Shown one piece after another: positions 48,266 to 61,600 of a stretch of DNA of 64,000 nt (within the stretch, counting starts at the first letter, position 1; every line of letters starts with the position of its first letter). Source of the stretch: Takakia lepidozioides (Eukaryota; Streptophyta; Takakiopsida; Takakiales; Takakiaceae); assembly GCA_030704615.1 (NCBI GenBank), contig CM060732.1:60369053-60433052 (forward strand), in the 5' to 3' direction. Made by a program: the position numbers and the translations under genes. Below the pieces are notes generated by a model. It did not search any database and was not told the origin of the DNA. It saw only the letters and a program-made list of their open reading frames with translations.

Positions 48266-50065
48266 CAGTTTTAGCTCTCTATACTAAATCTCAAATTACA
48301 CATAGTACAATACTAATCCATTATAATAATGCTTCATATGACCGTACTCTTTATAGATAATGGTGTAACTGTCTGTTGACCAAATCATAGCCGCTTCATA
48401 CTAACCGTGATTACCTCTTCAGACTCCATAACCGCTAAAACAAACATCATATCTAGCATAACACTACAAGATTAGATAAGCATATTTCTCGAGTGATATG
48501 TGATATTAAACAAACAAGAACCTTAACATTTCACTCAATGAAACCGGAGTCAAGCCAACTGCACCCTAAGGCTATGAAGAATCTACAGTACGGTGCCATA
48601 GTCAGAAGAGGAAGGCTCAACTCGAGAAAGATGAGCAACGAGCCTCACCACGTTTGCCGTGAAGATAAACCACGCCCAAGGGCCAACAAATCTCTTGACT
48701 CTTGGATTGACACTTGTCAATATATAAAAATTAATAAATTCTTAGTTAATAAAACTTATTATAAATTCTTATAATTTTAGAATTGCTAAACTTATTAAAT
48801 TGGCATCTAAGCTACGTTAGTGTGTTTACTATGTATGTTATGTCCAGTATATATAATCCTGTATTCATCCATAAAAAATACATTAAAAATATTTTAATGA
48901 TTTAAATTAGATTTTAAAATATTACTATATTAATTACTTGACGATCGTTTTTTGTATTTCTTAATTAGTTGCGAATGTCGACATTTGGCAGTCGCAACTA
49001 TTAAAAAATTCAGCTATATGCGACCGTCAAGTTTGGCAATCACATGTAAGTTTTTATTTTTTTAATAGGTGTAACTACCAATTATGGCGGTTGTAAATAA
49101 TTTTTATTTTATTTTAATGGTATGACCGCCAAAATCATTGGCGGTCGAGCCCAATTTGTAAGAAAATATAATAACAATAACGCCGACATTTGGCAATTAT
49201 AGTTATTTTGTTTAGGTTCACGTGTGCAGTCTACGGTCCACTTGGGTTGTCACCTCAATATTTAGGTGTTAAAGTTTTTTAATAAAAGCTAAATGTAAGA
49301 ACTTTGCAACGTTATGATGTACCCCGCAGAAATTCTAGGGATACCAAAAATGCCATAGATCCCCCGAGCGTGTCTTACTGTTCGGATGATAATTTCTCTG
49401 TCTGTTCGAAATTATCCTAGGTTATCCGTGCCTCAATATACTACAAATGTACTGTCACTCTTGAGGACGGGAGGTCTCTCGTGCCTTGTGGTTGGCTTGT
49501 GGTCTCGATTTTTTTTTAAACATTAAAATTTATTTCGGCCCGCCATTGTGGCGGTTCCAAATTATTTAAAAAATTTAAAAATAAATCGAGATTTCCAAAC
49601 CAATGTTTATGGTTGCTAGCGGTTTTTCGGTCATGATTGTTTTTTTAAAAATAAAAATTATTTTAAACCACCATTGTGATTGTTCCAAATTATTATTTAA
49701 AATAAAAAAAACCGCATTCGCTAGGCCAGTGCGTGTGGTTGGCTGGCGGTCTTGAATTATTTTAATATATGTAAAAGATAATTGGGACCGCTAGACTAGT
49801 GTTTACGATTGGCTGACGATATGTATTATGTGGCAGTTTTGATTTATAAAAACAGTTGGAAAAAAATGCTTGCTTGCCGAGCTCACCCTGCATCCCCTCG
49901 ATTTAACGGTAACTTTAATAAATCATAATTATAACATAATGTTTTTAAAATACTCGATAATATATATACTTATTAGCAAAATAAAATAAATAAATACGTT
50001 ATTTTTTTGTGAAGCTCTAAAAATAGATACTTGACATTTCTTTCTTCAGAACCTTATATAGATAT

Positions 50066-50103
50066 TGTGTGTGTGTATATATATATATGTGTGTGTGTGT
50101 GTG
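50066..50103. repeat. (GT)n(AT)n(GT)n microsatellite
   Basis: A compound dinucleotide repeat in AT-rich DNA. Confidence 0.95.
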
Positions 50104-51829
50104 AAATTGAATAAAGCAGCGGTCCCAATTATTTTTCAATTTTTTCAGGACCTTCATTGTCGAAATAGTTTTTATTTTTTCTTACAAAAACAAATCGGGA
50201 TCGTCAACCAACCACAACGCTGGCCTTGAGTTATTCGATATACGTAAGCTCAGTAGACAAGACCCATATCATTATCAGCATTAATAAGTTTCGAAGACTA
50301 TTGTCGAGATGTATCGGAGAGTTTTGGACACAAATAACTCATATTGGTAATTCGATAAAATTCAATATATTTGTGACGCTTTGTCCGCCATCGGGATTAG
50401 TGCTCTTTTACAATGATAGTCCTCCCATAAGATGGTTTACATGTTGTATCTCTTTTAACTTGTCAATGCTCACATGACCTAATTTTCTATATCACAATTA
50501 TGTTTATATCATGACAAGTCTAGATCCCAACTCTGGTCAAAATATTATAAGAGCATTAGAGATATGATGTTATGATATGTATAAGAACTTATCTAAAGTT
50601 GTTATTGCAATTACAATTCTTGGGATGTTGGAAATAATGCAATCCTCATTTTTTATTATTACTTTTTATCATTCTGCACAACCATTGTTCTTAAAACAAA
50701 AGTTATGTGTTAATGTAGGAAATATATGATATTCTTCCCTTTAATATATATTTTTCTATTTATCATAAGATAGATTAAGTCTTCTCCATTAATTGTATGT
50801 TTGCTCATATATTGTGTAGATAAAATATATCTAAATAATTAAAAAAATTCGATTCCTAGACGCATATGTTGAGATGCTCTTGAATCAATACACCACATGT
50901 CATGTTTGTATCTATTATTGGACGAGAAATAGAACAATGCATAAAGTCTTTTAATAAATAGCAATATTCATCTTCAATGTTGTGTCGAGTTGCAATGTGT
51001 TTTTTTTACAAACTTTGATCTTGTGACTAGGTTTATTGCAATAAGAACACTTTGCTTGGATTTTTTGAACTTTGAATGAGATTAAAATTTCTGAGACTTC
51101 AAAAAACTTCTATAAGGAAATTTTTGTTTTGGACTACTCAAAGTTAATCTATGAACAATGCTCTTAGATTTATCTTAATAAACGTACTTTAATACTACGT
51201 TTTTGATGAAATAAAAAAACAAGAATGAAGCCAAAATAATGAATTATAAACAAATGATAATAACATGAGCAATGATCACATAATAAACATGTAAGAAAAT
51301 ATTAAATCTTATACATTGTTTTGTTGTGATATGCAATGAAGTTGCTGGAGACATTCGGATATTGGGTGCGAGTTTTCTTGCATCACAAAAGAGCAGAAAA
51401 AAAAATTGTAAATGTGCACTGATAGGGGACTTAGATGGAGTCAACACCATCAAATCCTCCGGAATATTAACCCCTAAAAGACGACGCGACCTGAAACGGG
51501 TCGTGTTGTTTTTTTTATCGAGGGCGTAGTTTCTGCAGATGAAGGCGGATCGAAGTGCCCTCTGGATGAAAAAAGTTGCCCCCCGCTGTCCTCTACACGC
51601 TCCAGCAAACGGCACTTCATTTGAGTAAATACCGTGCATGCCAGATTTTTCCAAGTGTGTGGGGGTGCATGATTTGCTTGGTTTTCATCGTGTACAAGAA
51701 TGATTTTGTAGTTTTTTTTTCCCCACACAATTCGGGCAGCTCCAAGAACGTACATTGATGATGACGAATCCTTCGCATAGTGGCCATGAAGATAATATGA
51801 CAGAGATGTTGTCTTTTTTTATTTTTGAA

Positions 51830-52565
51830 GTTTATTTATTTATTTATTTCTGGGCAGTCCGGGCAGATTTAAAACAAACGATGACGCTGATGTGGCCGAC
51901 GATGATGACATGGCACAATGATGTGTCATGATGATGACATGGTGACAGTGATGTGACACTTTGACACCTATTAATCTATCCTGCTCTATATTAAGACTAG
52001 TCTCCGATCTTTAGTCGTCACTAGAACTAGCGGGCTACGCATAATTGCTCCGCACTACTGGTGATGACTTCTAAGAACACTGTCCCCTTTGATTGGAAAT
52101 ATAATTTTTTCAAAAAACAATAGGAACAATGTAAGAACTTACTAGAGGCGTACTTTCATCGACTTCAGGCTGCGTCGGCTCCTTAAGCTAAAACCGACTC
52201 TTAATCTTCCTATAGAGCCCACCCCCCAAAGGGGGCAGTACCCAGGGAAGAGGCTCTTATTTACGCTAGCTTCGGCTGGCATTATATATATATATATATA
52301 TATTCCTACATTGCCATTGTTACGAGGTGTTTATCTCCCAAATGAAATGCAGTAGCATTTCAGGGTGAAGTGACACCGTAAGTTACACGAGCTTCAACAA
52401 CTTCAACAACGACTTTTTTCCCCTTCGATTAAAAATTTCATTAGGTGTTTTTGGGCAACTTGGGCAGCTTAAAAAAATGATGATGATGATGTGGCAAGAT
52501 GATGATGTGACTATGATGACATGGCACTATGCCACCCTATTCCTGCTCTACACGATAACTAGTTG
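51830..52565. repeat. Two diverged copies of a GATGATG-rich repeat
   Basis: 51830-51985 and 52430-52565 share the same layout: T-rich lead, gggcag(t/c)...gggcag, an A-rich run, then gatgatgatg-type repeats with tgatgacatggcac and a cctgctcta ending. They appear to be copies of one element, about 600 bp apart, with an (AT)n run at about 52283-52304 between them. Confidence 0.6.
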
Positions 52566-54325
52566 ACCTTCAGTGGTCACGACAATTAGACAAACAAATA
52601 ATAAACCCCTTCAAATAAACCATGTATATGGGTAAGGGTTGGGGCAGCCTTGGCTTGATCTGTCGGTAAGCAGTTGAGCTTGGTAAATGGCTTGCATGCC
52701 ACGGAGGAGCCTGTTCTTTCTTTATAAGACACCCTGAAAGTAGACTTTAGTACCGTGGACATTGTGATTGTACTATGAGAGTCTTGGGATGTCCATCTAG
52801 CGTACCGAGGGTGAGGCCTGCCTCATCGAAGACAGCTCCCCCTTGCACCCGCAGATCCCCTGCCCCTCTTGTCCCAGTACCGGACATTGCAACCCCTGCG
52901 GAGATCTCAAAGAAATGAGAGGTCGCCCCTTCGACAGTTTATTCTTGACTAGTCCACATTGAAATAGAGCATCTTGGGGCCCACACAAGTGACATAAATG
53001 CAGTAGCAGAAACCATAGTTGACCCACTGGATGTTCACTCGGACGCACCTGTATATGGAACCTATATGGAAGGCCATAGTGACTATTGAGTAGTGACTAT
53101 ATTGATTGTAGGCTGGAGACAAAACAACAACCGAGGTTGCGGCAGAACGAAAGGCCCACTGTTACTGCCTGCTTGGCACCTAGTCCTCCTCTAGTCTGCA
53201 TTGTGCCCCGAGTTTTAATAAATTCAGGCTCAGCTCTGTGGACTATCTGAACATAGAATGCTGCGTCCGCAAGCTGCTGCATCTGCAGTTGTAAATTGTC
53301 TTGCTGTTGTTATTGTTGTTGCCGTGTCTGTCAGTGTCCTCTCGTTCAAGGTTTGCAGCTCGAGGAAGATGGTCATATTAAGGTGTGTCTCTCTATTTCC
53401 CTCTATAACTCTGGCTTTGTTGAGGATCTAGAGCCACAAGGCTACTGCAAACAACATCTTACTATCTTAACACGAGTGACGATACAAATGTGATTGCCAT
53501 AAAAAACTACTAAATTCAGATTAAGGATTTTGAACCCAGGACCATATATTATGTGCCATAGCTGAGCCTGTGGGCCGGAAGCAGCTGCAGTGAAAGTGGG
53601 CGGTGAGCTTTGGCAGCAATGCGGTGGTTGCACAGCATGTAGCTTCACACTGCCCACCTAAAAGTTTCTATATCTTTCGATGAGGAGAATTTTCAGCAGG
53701 CCGTCGGTCTTTAATACTCCATTTGGGACACTCGAATCAAGTCAACCTGCAGGACCCGAAAGTTTGAGACATTGCAGATGCATGATATCAAGACACGCTG
53801 CATGCAGCTGTAAATAGATCGAAGCCAAGAGTATGTAGAATTACATTGCCTATCTAAGTTCCAGACTTATTGATCAAAGTATGAAAATAAATCGCTATGA
53901 GGGATCTGGTCATCTAATTCTACGTAGGGCTCTCACATCAGCTCCAAATGATTTTACATTGTAATTTCTGTAAGGTAGCTTGTAGAGACAAGATCTCGTG
54001 AATCCCATGTTGGTGTAAGACTTTCCTTGAAACCACACATGTGATGGTACGTTGTTCGCTCTTGAGCCCTGGCAGTTCCTGAAAGATGGTGATCTATGGA
54101 TCTCGAGAATTTTCTACGAAGCTCTTGATGACAACTGACTCTAAAAGAATCACGGTCAACGTCCAGAGTTCTCTTCAGACGAACGTTGCTGCTCAAGACA
54201 AATCCAAATGTCCAAAATGCTCATGAATTCACGTCGCGCGTTCGATGTAACCTGAGATTCTATGATGTTTAGTGAGCAGATGAGACCCTCCGAGAAGGGG
54301 TTTGAACTTTGAACAGTAGCGCGGT

Positions 54326-56050
<1,725 letters not shown>

Positions 56051-56388
56051 TTTCTAGATTCTTCAAGTATCGATTGCCAAAACTGGCCTCCGATTCGACT
56101 CAGTTCCAACGCAGGAGTTTTTTCAATTAAAGTTCTCTGTCAATCGCTGTTTCATTAAGGGCGCTCACTAAACCTCATAAGGACCTCAGACAGAACTTAA
56201 CCCTCTGATAGCTTCGATGATGAGCTGATCAGATCTGTTCGAAGTACGAACAAAAGGACCTACTACCGTCTGAAGTAACTGCTCAGACGAATTCAAGCAT
56301 ACAGAAAGGAATGTCGCTGTGTAATTGACAATCATCCCCTTCTTAACACGTAGCGTTAGGCTTCACTTCCTGCTTCCTGGCATCTCCC

Positions 56389-56395
56389 TTATATA
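56389..56395 (-). promoter_or_regulatory. Putative TATA box of peroxidase 3
   Basis: The minus strand reads TATATAAG in gatatataagggag, about 340 bp before the peroxidase 3 start codon. Confidence 0.4.
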
Positions 56396-57514
56396 TCGTT
56401 CCCAGGGGCTTCTGGGTGCCTTCTGAAGGTAGCTGCCAGCCTGGGCTTGATCTGTCGTAAGCTGTTGAGCCTGGTCAACGGCTTCATCCTCTTACCCACC
56501 GCTTCATCAAGAGGGTGTAGAAAAAAGGCTCAAAAGCGACAATATAGATTGCGAGATGCTCTCAAAGCCTCGCACGTTTTCGGCAGTAAGCGCACCGCTC
56601 TCTCTTGCCAAAATAGAAACCTTGGTCTCCTATACTCCCGTGAGGAAGAATCGCCATAGCTACTCCGCTGGGCATGCTGCTTATCACGGGACTCTTACAG
56701 ATTTTTACGAGTACCCAAAAACCCACCTCCTCCAACGCTCATCTATGTATTCACATCTTACTATCGAGCACGTCAACTGTCCATGAGATCGAAATGACAT
56801 ATCTTTGCATATGTGGGATGCCAGCTACTGCAGTGGAAGGAGGTTGGTCCAGTGTATGAAACTATTCTAAGGATTTACAAAAGATTGACACACTATCATT
56901 CAGGGGCCAATTGTAGAGAGCCTCTTTCCCTTGCAGAACTCAGCTCACTTGCTGGTAGAACAGAGACAAGGAGTGCCCGCTCAAAGGGTTGGCTCTCACC
57001 CAGTTCGAAACTACATGGACACAAAGACAATGTTGTGCATGTTCCCATCTGAGACTTCCCAAGACATATGTTTGCAAGTACTGGATATTGCCAAAGTTAC
57101 TTCATGAAAAGTTGTGTGAGGAGAGCATGAATTTACGTTGATAATATTTTTGGAGCAGCCTTGATATTGTTGTTCGGACTTAGTATTAATCTTCTCTCCT
57201 CCCCAACATTTTGTCCCTTGTGACATTCGAGATGCCTTGTTTGTTTGTTCATTCTTGCCATTATTTCTACATACGAAGGCCACCCCATTTTGACTGGTCT
57301 TTCTCATGAACTTGAAAACCATAACATCAACTATGTTTTGGTTTGAAAAATAAGAATAGTTTTTGCTTAAAACTTTGTTTGAAGTGTAGTTTCCTAAATA
57401 TCTGTTGTACTCTCAATTTGAAAGGTAGAATATATGTCCAAACATGGTTCCCTTGCATATATATATATATATTTCCCTTGAATTTCCTTTGCATAAATGC
57501 AAAAGTGGTTGAGA

Positions 57515-58215
57515 CCAGTGGTGGACTGGTATCACAAAAATATGAGACCAAACTGGTCCTGGTATCGTAATGGCCCATATTTCCCAAGGCTGGTATGGTC
57601 CTGGTATTGGGGTGGGGTAGGGTATAGGAGGGGTATCAATAACGTAAATTTATGGATATATAGCTGTATCGTGTCAATATTTGGCTTTTTCCATCTCATA
57701 TTGTCTAACGTGAATATTGCCCGGGTAGGTATATAGAATATTCATATATTCAAAGAAAATTTTCAATAACCTGAAAAAACAACTGACCTTCACACTCAAA
57801 TCACAATTACAACACGATGCACACATACAAAACCAGAATTGAGCTCACCCACATTGCACATGGAGTACCCAAAAAATGTCATAAAATGTTATGCTCATAT
57901 AATGGACTGCCACTACGCCCATCATTGAAGCAGCCACCCATGAATTCCCTTGCCCTAACTCCACACATATACCTACTGTACCGTTTGGAGGCTCACATAG
58001 CAGCAGTACCGGTACCAACAGCAATCTGTCCATAGCAATACCAGACAAGTATGGTATACACCGCAATATGGAGCAAGGTATGCATTGCCCCTAGTATGGT
58101 ATGCCCCGGGTATTGGCCACCCTACCTACCTACAGGCGGGATATGGTCTTACCTACCTGGGTTGATATCAGTATTGATACCCAGGTTGGACCTATGTACG
58201 GCTCCAACACTGGTT
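57515..58215. repeat. GGTAT/ATACC-rich degenerate repeat
   Basis: Many copies of ctggtat, ggtatgg, ggtataggagg and, further on, gcaataccagac, gtatggtatac and gatacccagg. The arrangement is partly inverted. No coding capacity is recognised. Confidence 0.55.
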
Positions 58216-58667
58216 TAGACAATGTTGGGAATTATTTTATGAAAATGTGTCGCAAACTAGTGATATTGTACATATGTGATATTGTACTTCAGTAAGTGTA
58301 TTTAAAAATTGTACAACTTGACCAAAGTAGCAAATTGTCTCCAGTTTTCAAATCTGAACTACTGTGGACCCAACTTTTAAAAAAGAGACAGTTGGGGTGG
58401 ATGTCTGCCAAAGGCTCAAGCATCACTGGACAATTTCGTGGATTGAAGTAGATTTGTACTGGGAACGTTGAAGTTTCTCAAACAACAGCAAAGAGCAGAA
58501 TCCTTGACAGTTTCGAACATTAGTGTACAATGTAGAGAATCTACAAGGCTGCGTAGCTCCAGATTGCAGTATCCCTGTCAGCCTCATTCATCAAGCTGTA
58601 AATATGTACTGCAATCGTGACTCATGGCCATGTATCCCGCATAGTGAGGCTGGCTCTAAATCAAGAT

Positions 58668-61600
58668 TCAAAAGTTCTGAACCTCCTTGGTTGGGCGATT
58701 TCGAGCCTGTATGTGGGGTAGAGCTGGTGGGCCGATCCATGATAAAATCACAGGAAGAAGGACAAATCCATTTAAGAATGCCAGGACACCCATTATCGTG
58801 AACATTCCAAAATAGTACAGCCTGAATGCATGGTATCTGCACCAGAAGAGTAGAGATCAGTGATTGTCTGGGAAACGTTAGCACATCATCTAGTATCGTC
58901 AACTACTTGAAGAGAAGCAGCAATAAATCAAACACTTTAATCAAGGAGGACCTATGAGACAAGATGAGAGGGAGAGACAGGTGAATGTCAGGCAGAAAGC
59001 TTACTTCACAAAGATGAGAGGAAATGTTGCAATAAATTGAGTCCCAAAACCATGTAGAAGAGGTTCTAAGGTCCACTCCAGAGCTTTTCCCACACGGAAG
59101 TTGCGGGTCCCGTCTACCACCAAGAAGGACCTTGCCAAGTATGTGAACTCCGATGCCATACCGATCTGCAATTTGTAGTAGTACATATTGGCATTCAAAG
59201 TAAGTTCCACATATAAACCAGAGAACACCACCACCCTCATGCGTTGCTCTTATGTGCGGACAAATCCATATAGACAACATTTGCCCTTGCCTCTTTGGAC
59301 AAATGAGACTCTAATGAGATGCTAAAGCTGCATGTACTTCATGACGTCCGAGGAAAGCTCAAAGAGCTTATGGGACAAGAGAAAGCAAGAAACAAGAAAG
59401 AGTGAAAGAGAGTGAAAGTGATGAGGAAAGAGGGGTAATGAAATGGTGCTTTAAGAAAGACTCGCGTTGCATGATACAAAGTGATTCAGGCTCAACAAAT
59501 CAAATGCAGGAGTAATGCCATTGGCAGGTGATAGCAGAAGAACTCAAGCAGGGCAATGGGAGATCGCTTGTGCAACTTACAACAATGCCAAGATTAACAA
59601 GTGACAGAGCTGCCCGTTCCAAGCCGCAACATATGCATCCAATACAGCCAGCAAGTCAGGTTAATCTATGGTCAACAACAGTATATAGAGGTAATATCTG
59701 CACATCCACAGCATGCTTCATCCAATTCATATCAATCGATGGAAAAGATAAAAGAGTAATCACAGCACTCCTTGAATTCCTTCCCAGACCACTAGATACA
59801 GTTTCGATCAAGGGGACCATATACAAAGCTTCAGCAAGAAAGGAAACTGCTGTGGTCCCATGAACATAAGATATATGGCATAGAATGTCACCATTTAGTT
59901 TGGCGCCAATGATATAGATGAAGCCATAGACTTCAAGGTCAACCATGAGCAAAACAATGGCAATGATGAAGGACATGGTGATGCTGAACTGGAAGACAAG
60001 CACTGCAATAAACACTCCCACTTTCCATGTACAAAATTTGAATATATTGTTAGTCATAACACGCAATAAAGAGCTCCGGGATTTTTCATACCCCACATCA
60101 TCTCATGAACAGTAAAAAGGAAAAAGACCCTTCTGTTATATCTGCCTCTTCCAGATTCGAAGATTGTTAAGATGAATGATGAAACAAATACATGAGAAGT
60201 ACTTGCCACACAGAGCCGTTACAACCTGTCAAATTATTTACGGCACATAAACAACTGTTCCCAAAACAGTGAGGAATTTACAATACTTACCCAATGCCAG
60301 GCCAACCACCAGGTAGAGATCATGGTAGCTGTGTAGATATTGCTCAAAATAGAGGAACGGGTAACCATACATGTATGCCACCTTCTGACCAAACTTTGTA
60401 TTCAGGTCATCTACTGTCTGCCTTGTTGCTTTCATCATGGCCAGATTGGGTTGAACTTCAGCGCCCAAGTGACCTGCAAACAGCTGGCATGATAGAAGAG
60501 GGAGAGTTTTAGGTACAAATAATGGCTTTCAGCAAAAGAAACTGGAGTTTGAAATAACAAGGAAGGTCTGTTCAACAATTGTTGCACCACTTCTCAAGGG
60601 GAAGTGTCATAGTGGTTATTGCCTGAAGAGTACTCACCACCGTCTTTGAGGCCCCAATTCGGAAGTTGGGATTCGGCCTGTATCCTGGAGCTCCAGGGTC
60701 CACAAAGCAGCTCAAATGCTCTCGGGATAAGGCATCCTCACAGTACAGATCCTGCTGGGACACTATACCTGAGAAACAGCAGAAAAGAAACAGAAATCAG
60801 TTCTCTCTAATTGTGCAACTCTGGTCCCAATAAGTGGCCTTCTCTAAAGGCATACAAGTTTGCAAAGAACACAGTCTGTCATTACTAGCCGTCTCAGGTC
60901 ACTTCCAAGTCAATCAGTCAGACTCTGCAGAATTGCAGTGATGAGAAACATGTTGATGTGACTGGAGTAAAAATAAGAGGACATGATGTTTCAATAAACA
61001 TGTTGCACGCTCCTAATCACTAGCATAATCCATCAACTAGTTGTGCTTACCAAGAGGGGAAGACGACCATGGCTTTTCGTACGCATAGAAAGTTACATTG
61101 GGTGGCAGAGGCCAGCCTACTCCCAGAGACAAATTGTTCCAGAGGTACATGTTACCAAGAAACGAGGTTTCTAACACCTGGCCCACCCTCAATGCGTTAG
61201 TTGGCTGTGGAATGAATTAGTGAGAAAAACCACGCCAAGTGAGAGGAGAAACAACGTTTGGTCTGATGTAGTGATTTAGACAAAATATAAGTCTAGATGT
61301 TCCAATGGAAGGTTTTTCTCTGCTCTCACGCGCAATATCCAATGTCAGGATGTCTACAAAGTGTAGCAAATTTTATTCCGTCCAGATGATAAACTTTTAT
61401 AGCTATTTGGCAAGCTTTACAAGAGAAAAAGCTCGGATCGCTGATGTGAAATCCAGGCTGCTGGGATCCTGAACCTGTGGGGAAGATATAGCTGATACGA
61501 GGTCATAGGCCTTGAATCACTGTCATGACTATTGGCTGTTAGGACTAACCAGGAACCAAAGAATTGATCAGTCAACCATATTCCCTCCCTCCTGTCTCAC

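Larger units (their letters stand above)
48270..54325. other. AT-rich repeat region without recognisable gene
   Basis: About 6 kb, much richer in A/T than the gene-bearing parts up to about 52 kb. It contains cactacaag near 48462 and scattered motifs such as gtcgcaactat, ggcggttgtaa and gaccgccaaaatcattggcg (48.97-49.15 kb) that resemble subterminal repeats of CACTA-type DNA transposons. No transposase is seen. From about 52.7 kb the composition returns to normal; no convincing exon was found there, and 53.7-54.3 kb is probably the 3' flank of peroxidase 3. Confidence 0.45.
56051..58667. other. Intergenic, GGTAT-rich repeat
   Basis: No gene is seen. The segment 56430-56480 resembles 52640-52690 (shared ggcttgatctgtcg and taagc-gttgagc-tggt). 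The interval 57515-58215 is dense in GGTAT on its left side and ATACC/GGTAT on its right, a degenerate repeat. A (AT)n run is at about 57460. Confidence 0.5.

Noticed and set aside
59281-59500. Separate small gene from the open frame ending near 58903
   Set aside because: The sequence is exon 11 of the Patched-like gene read in another frame plus intron.
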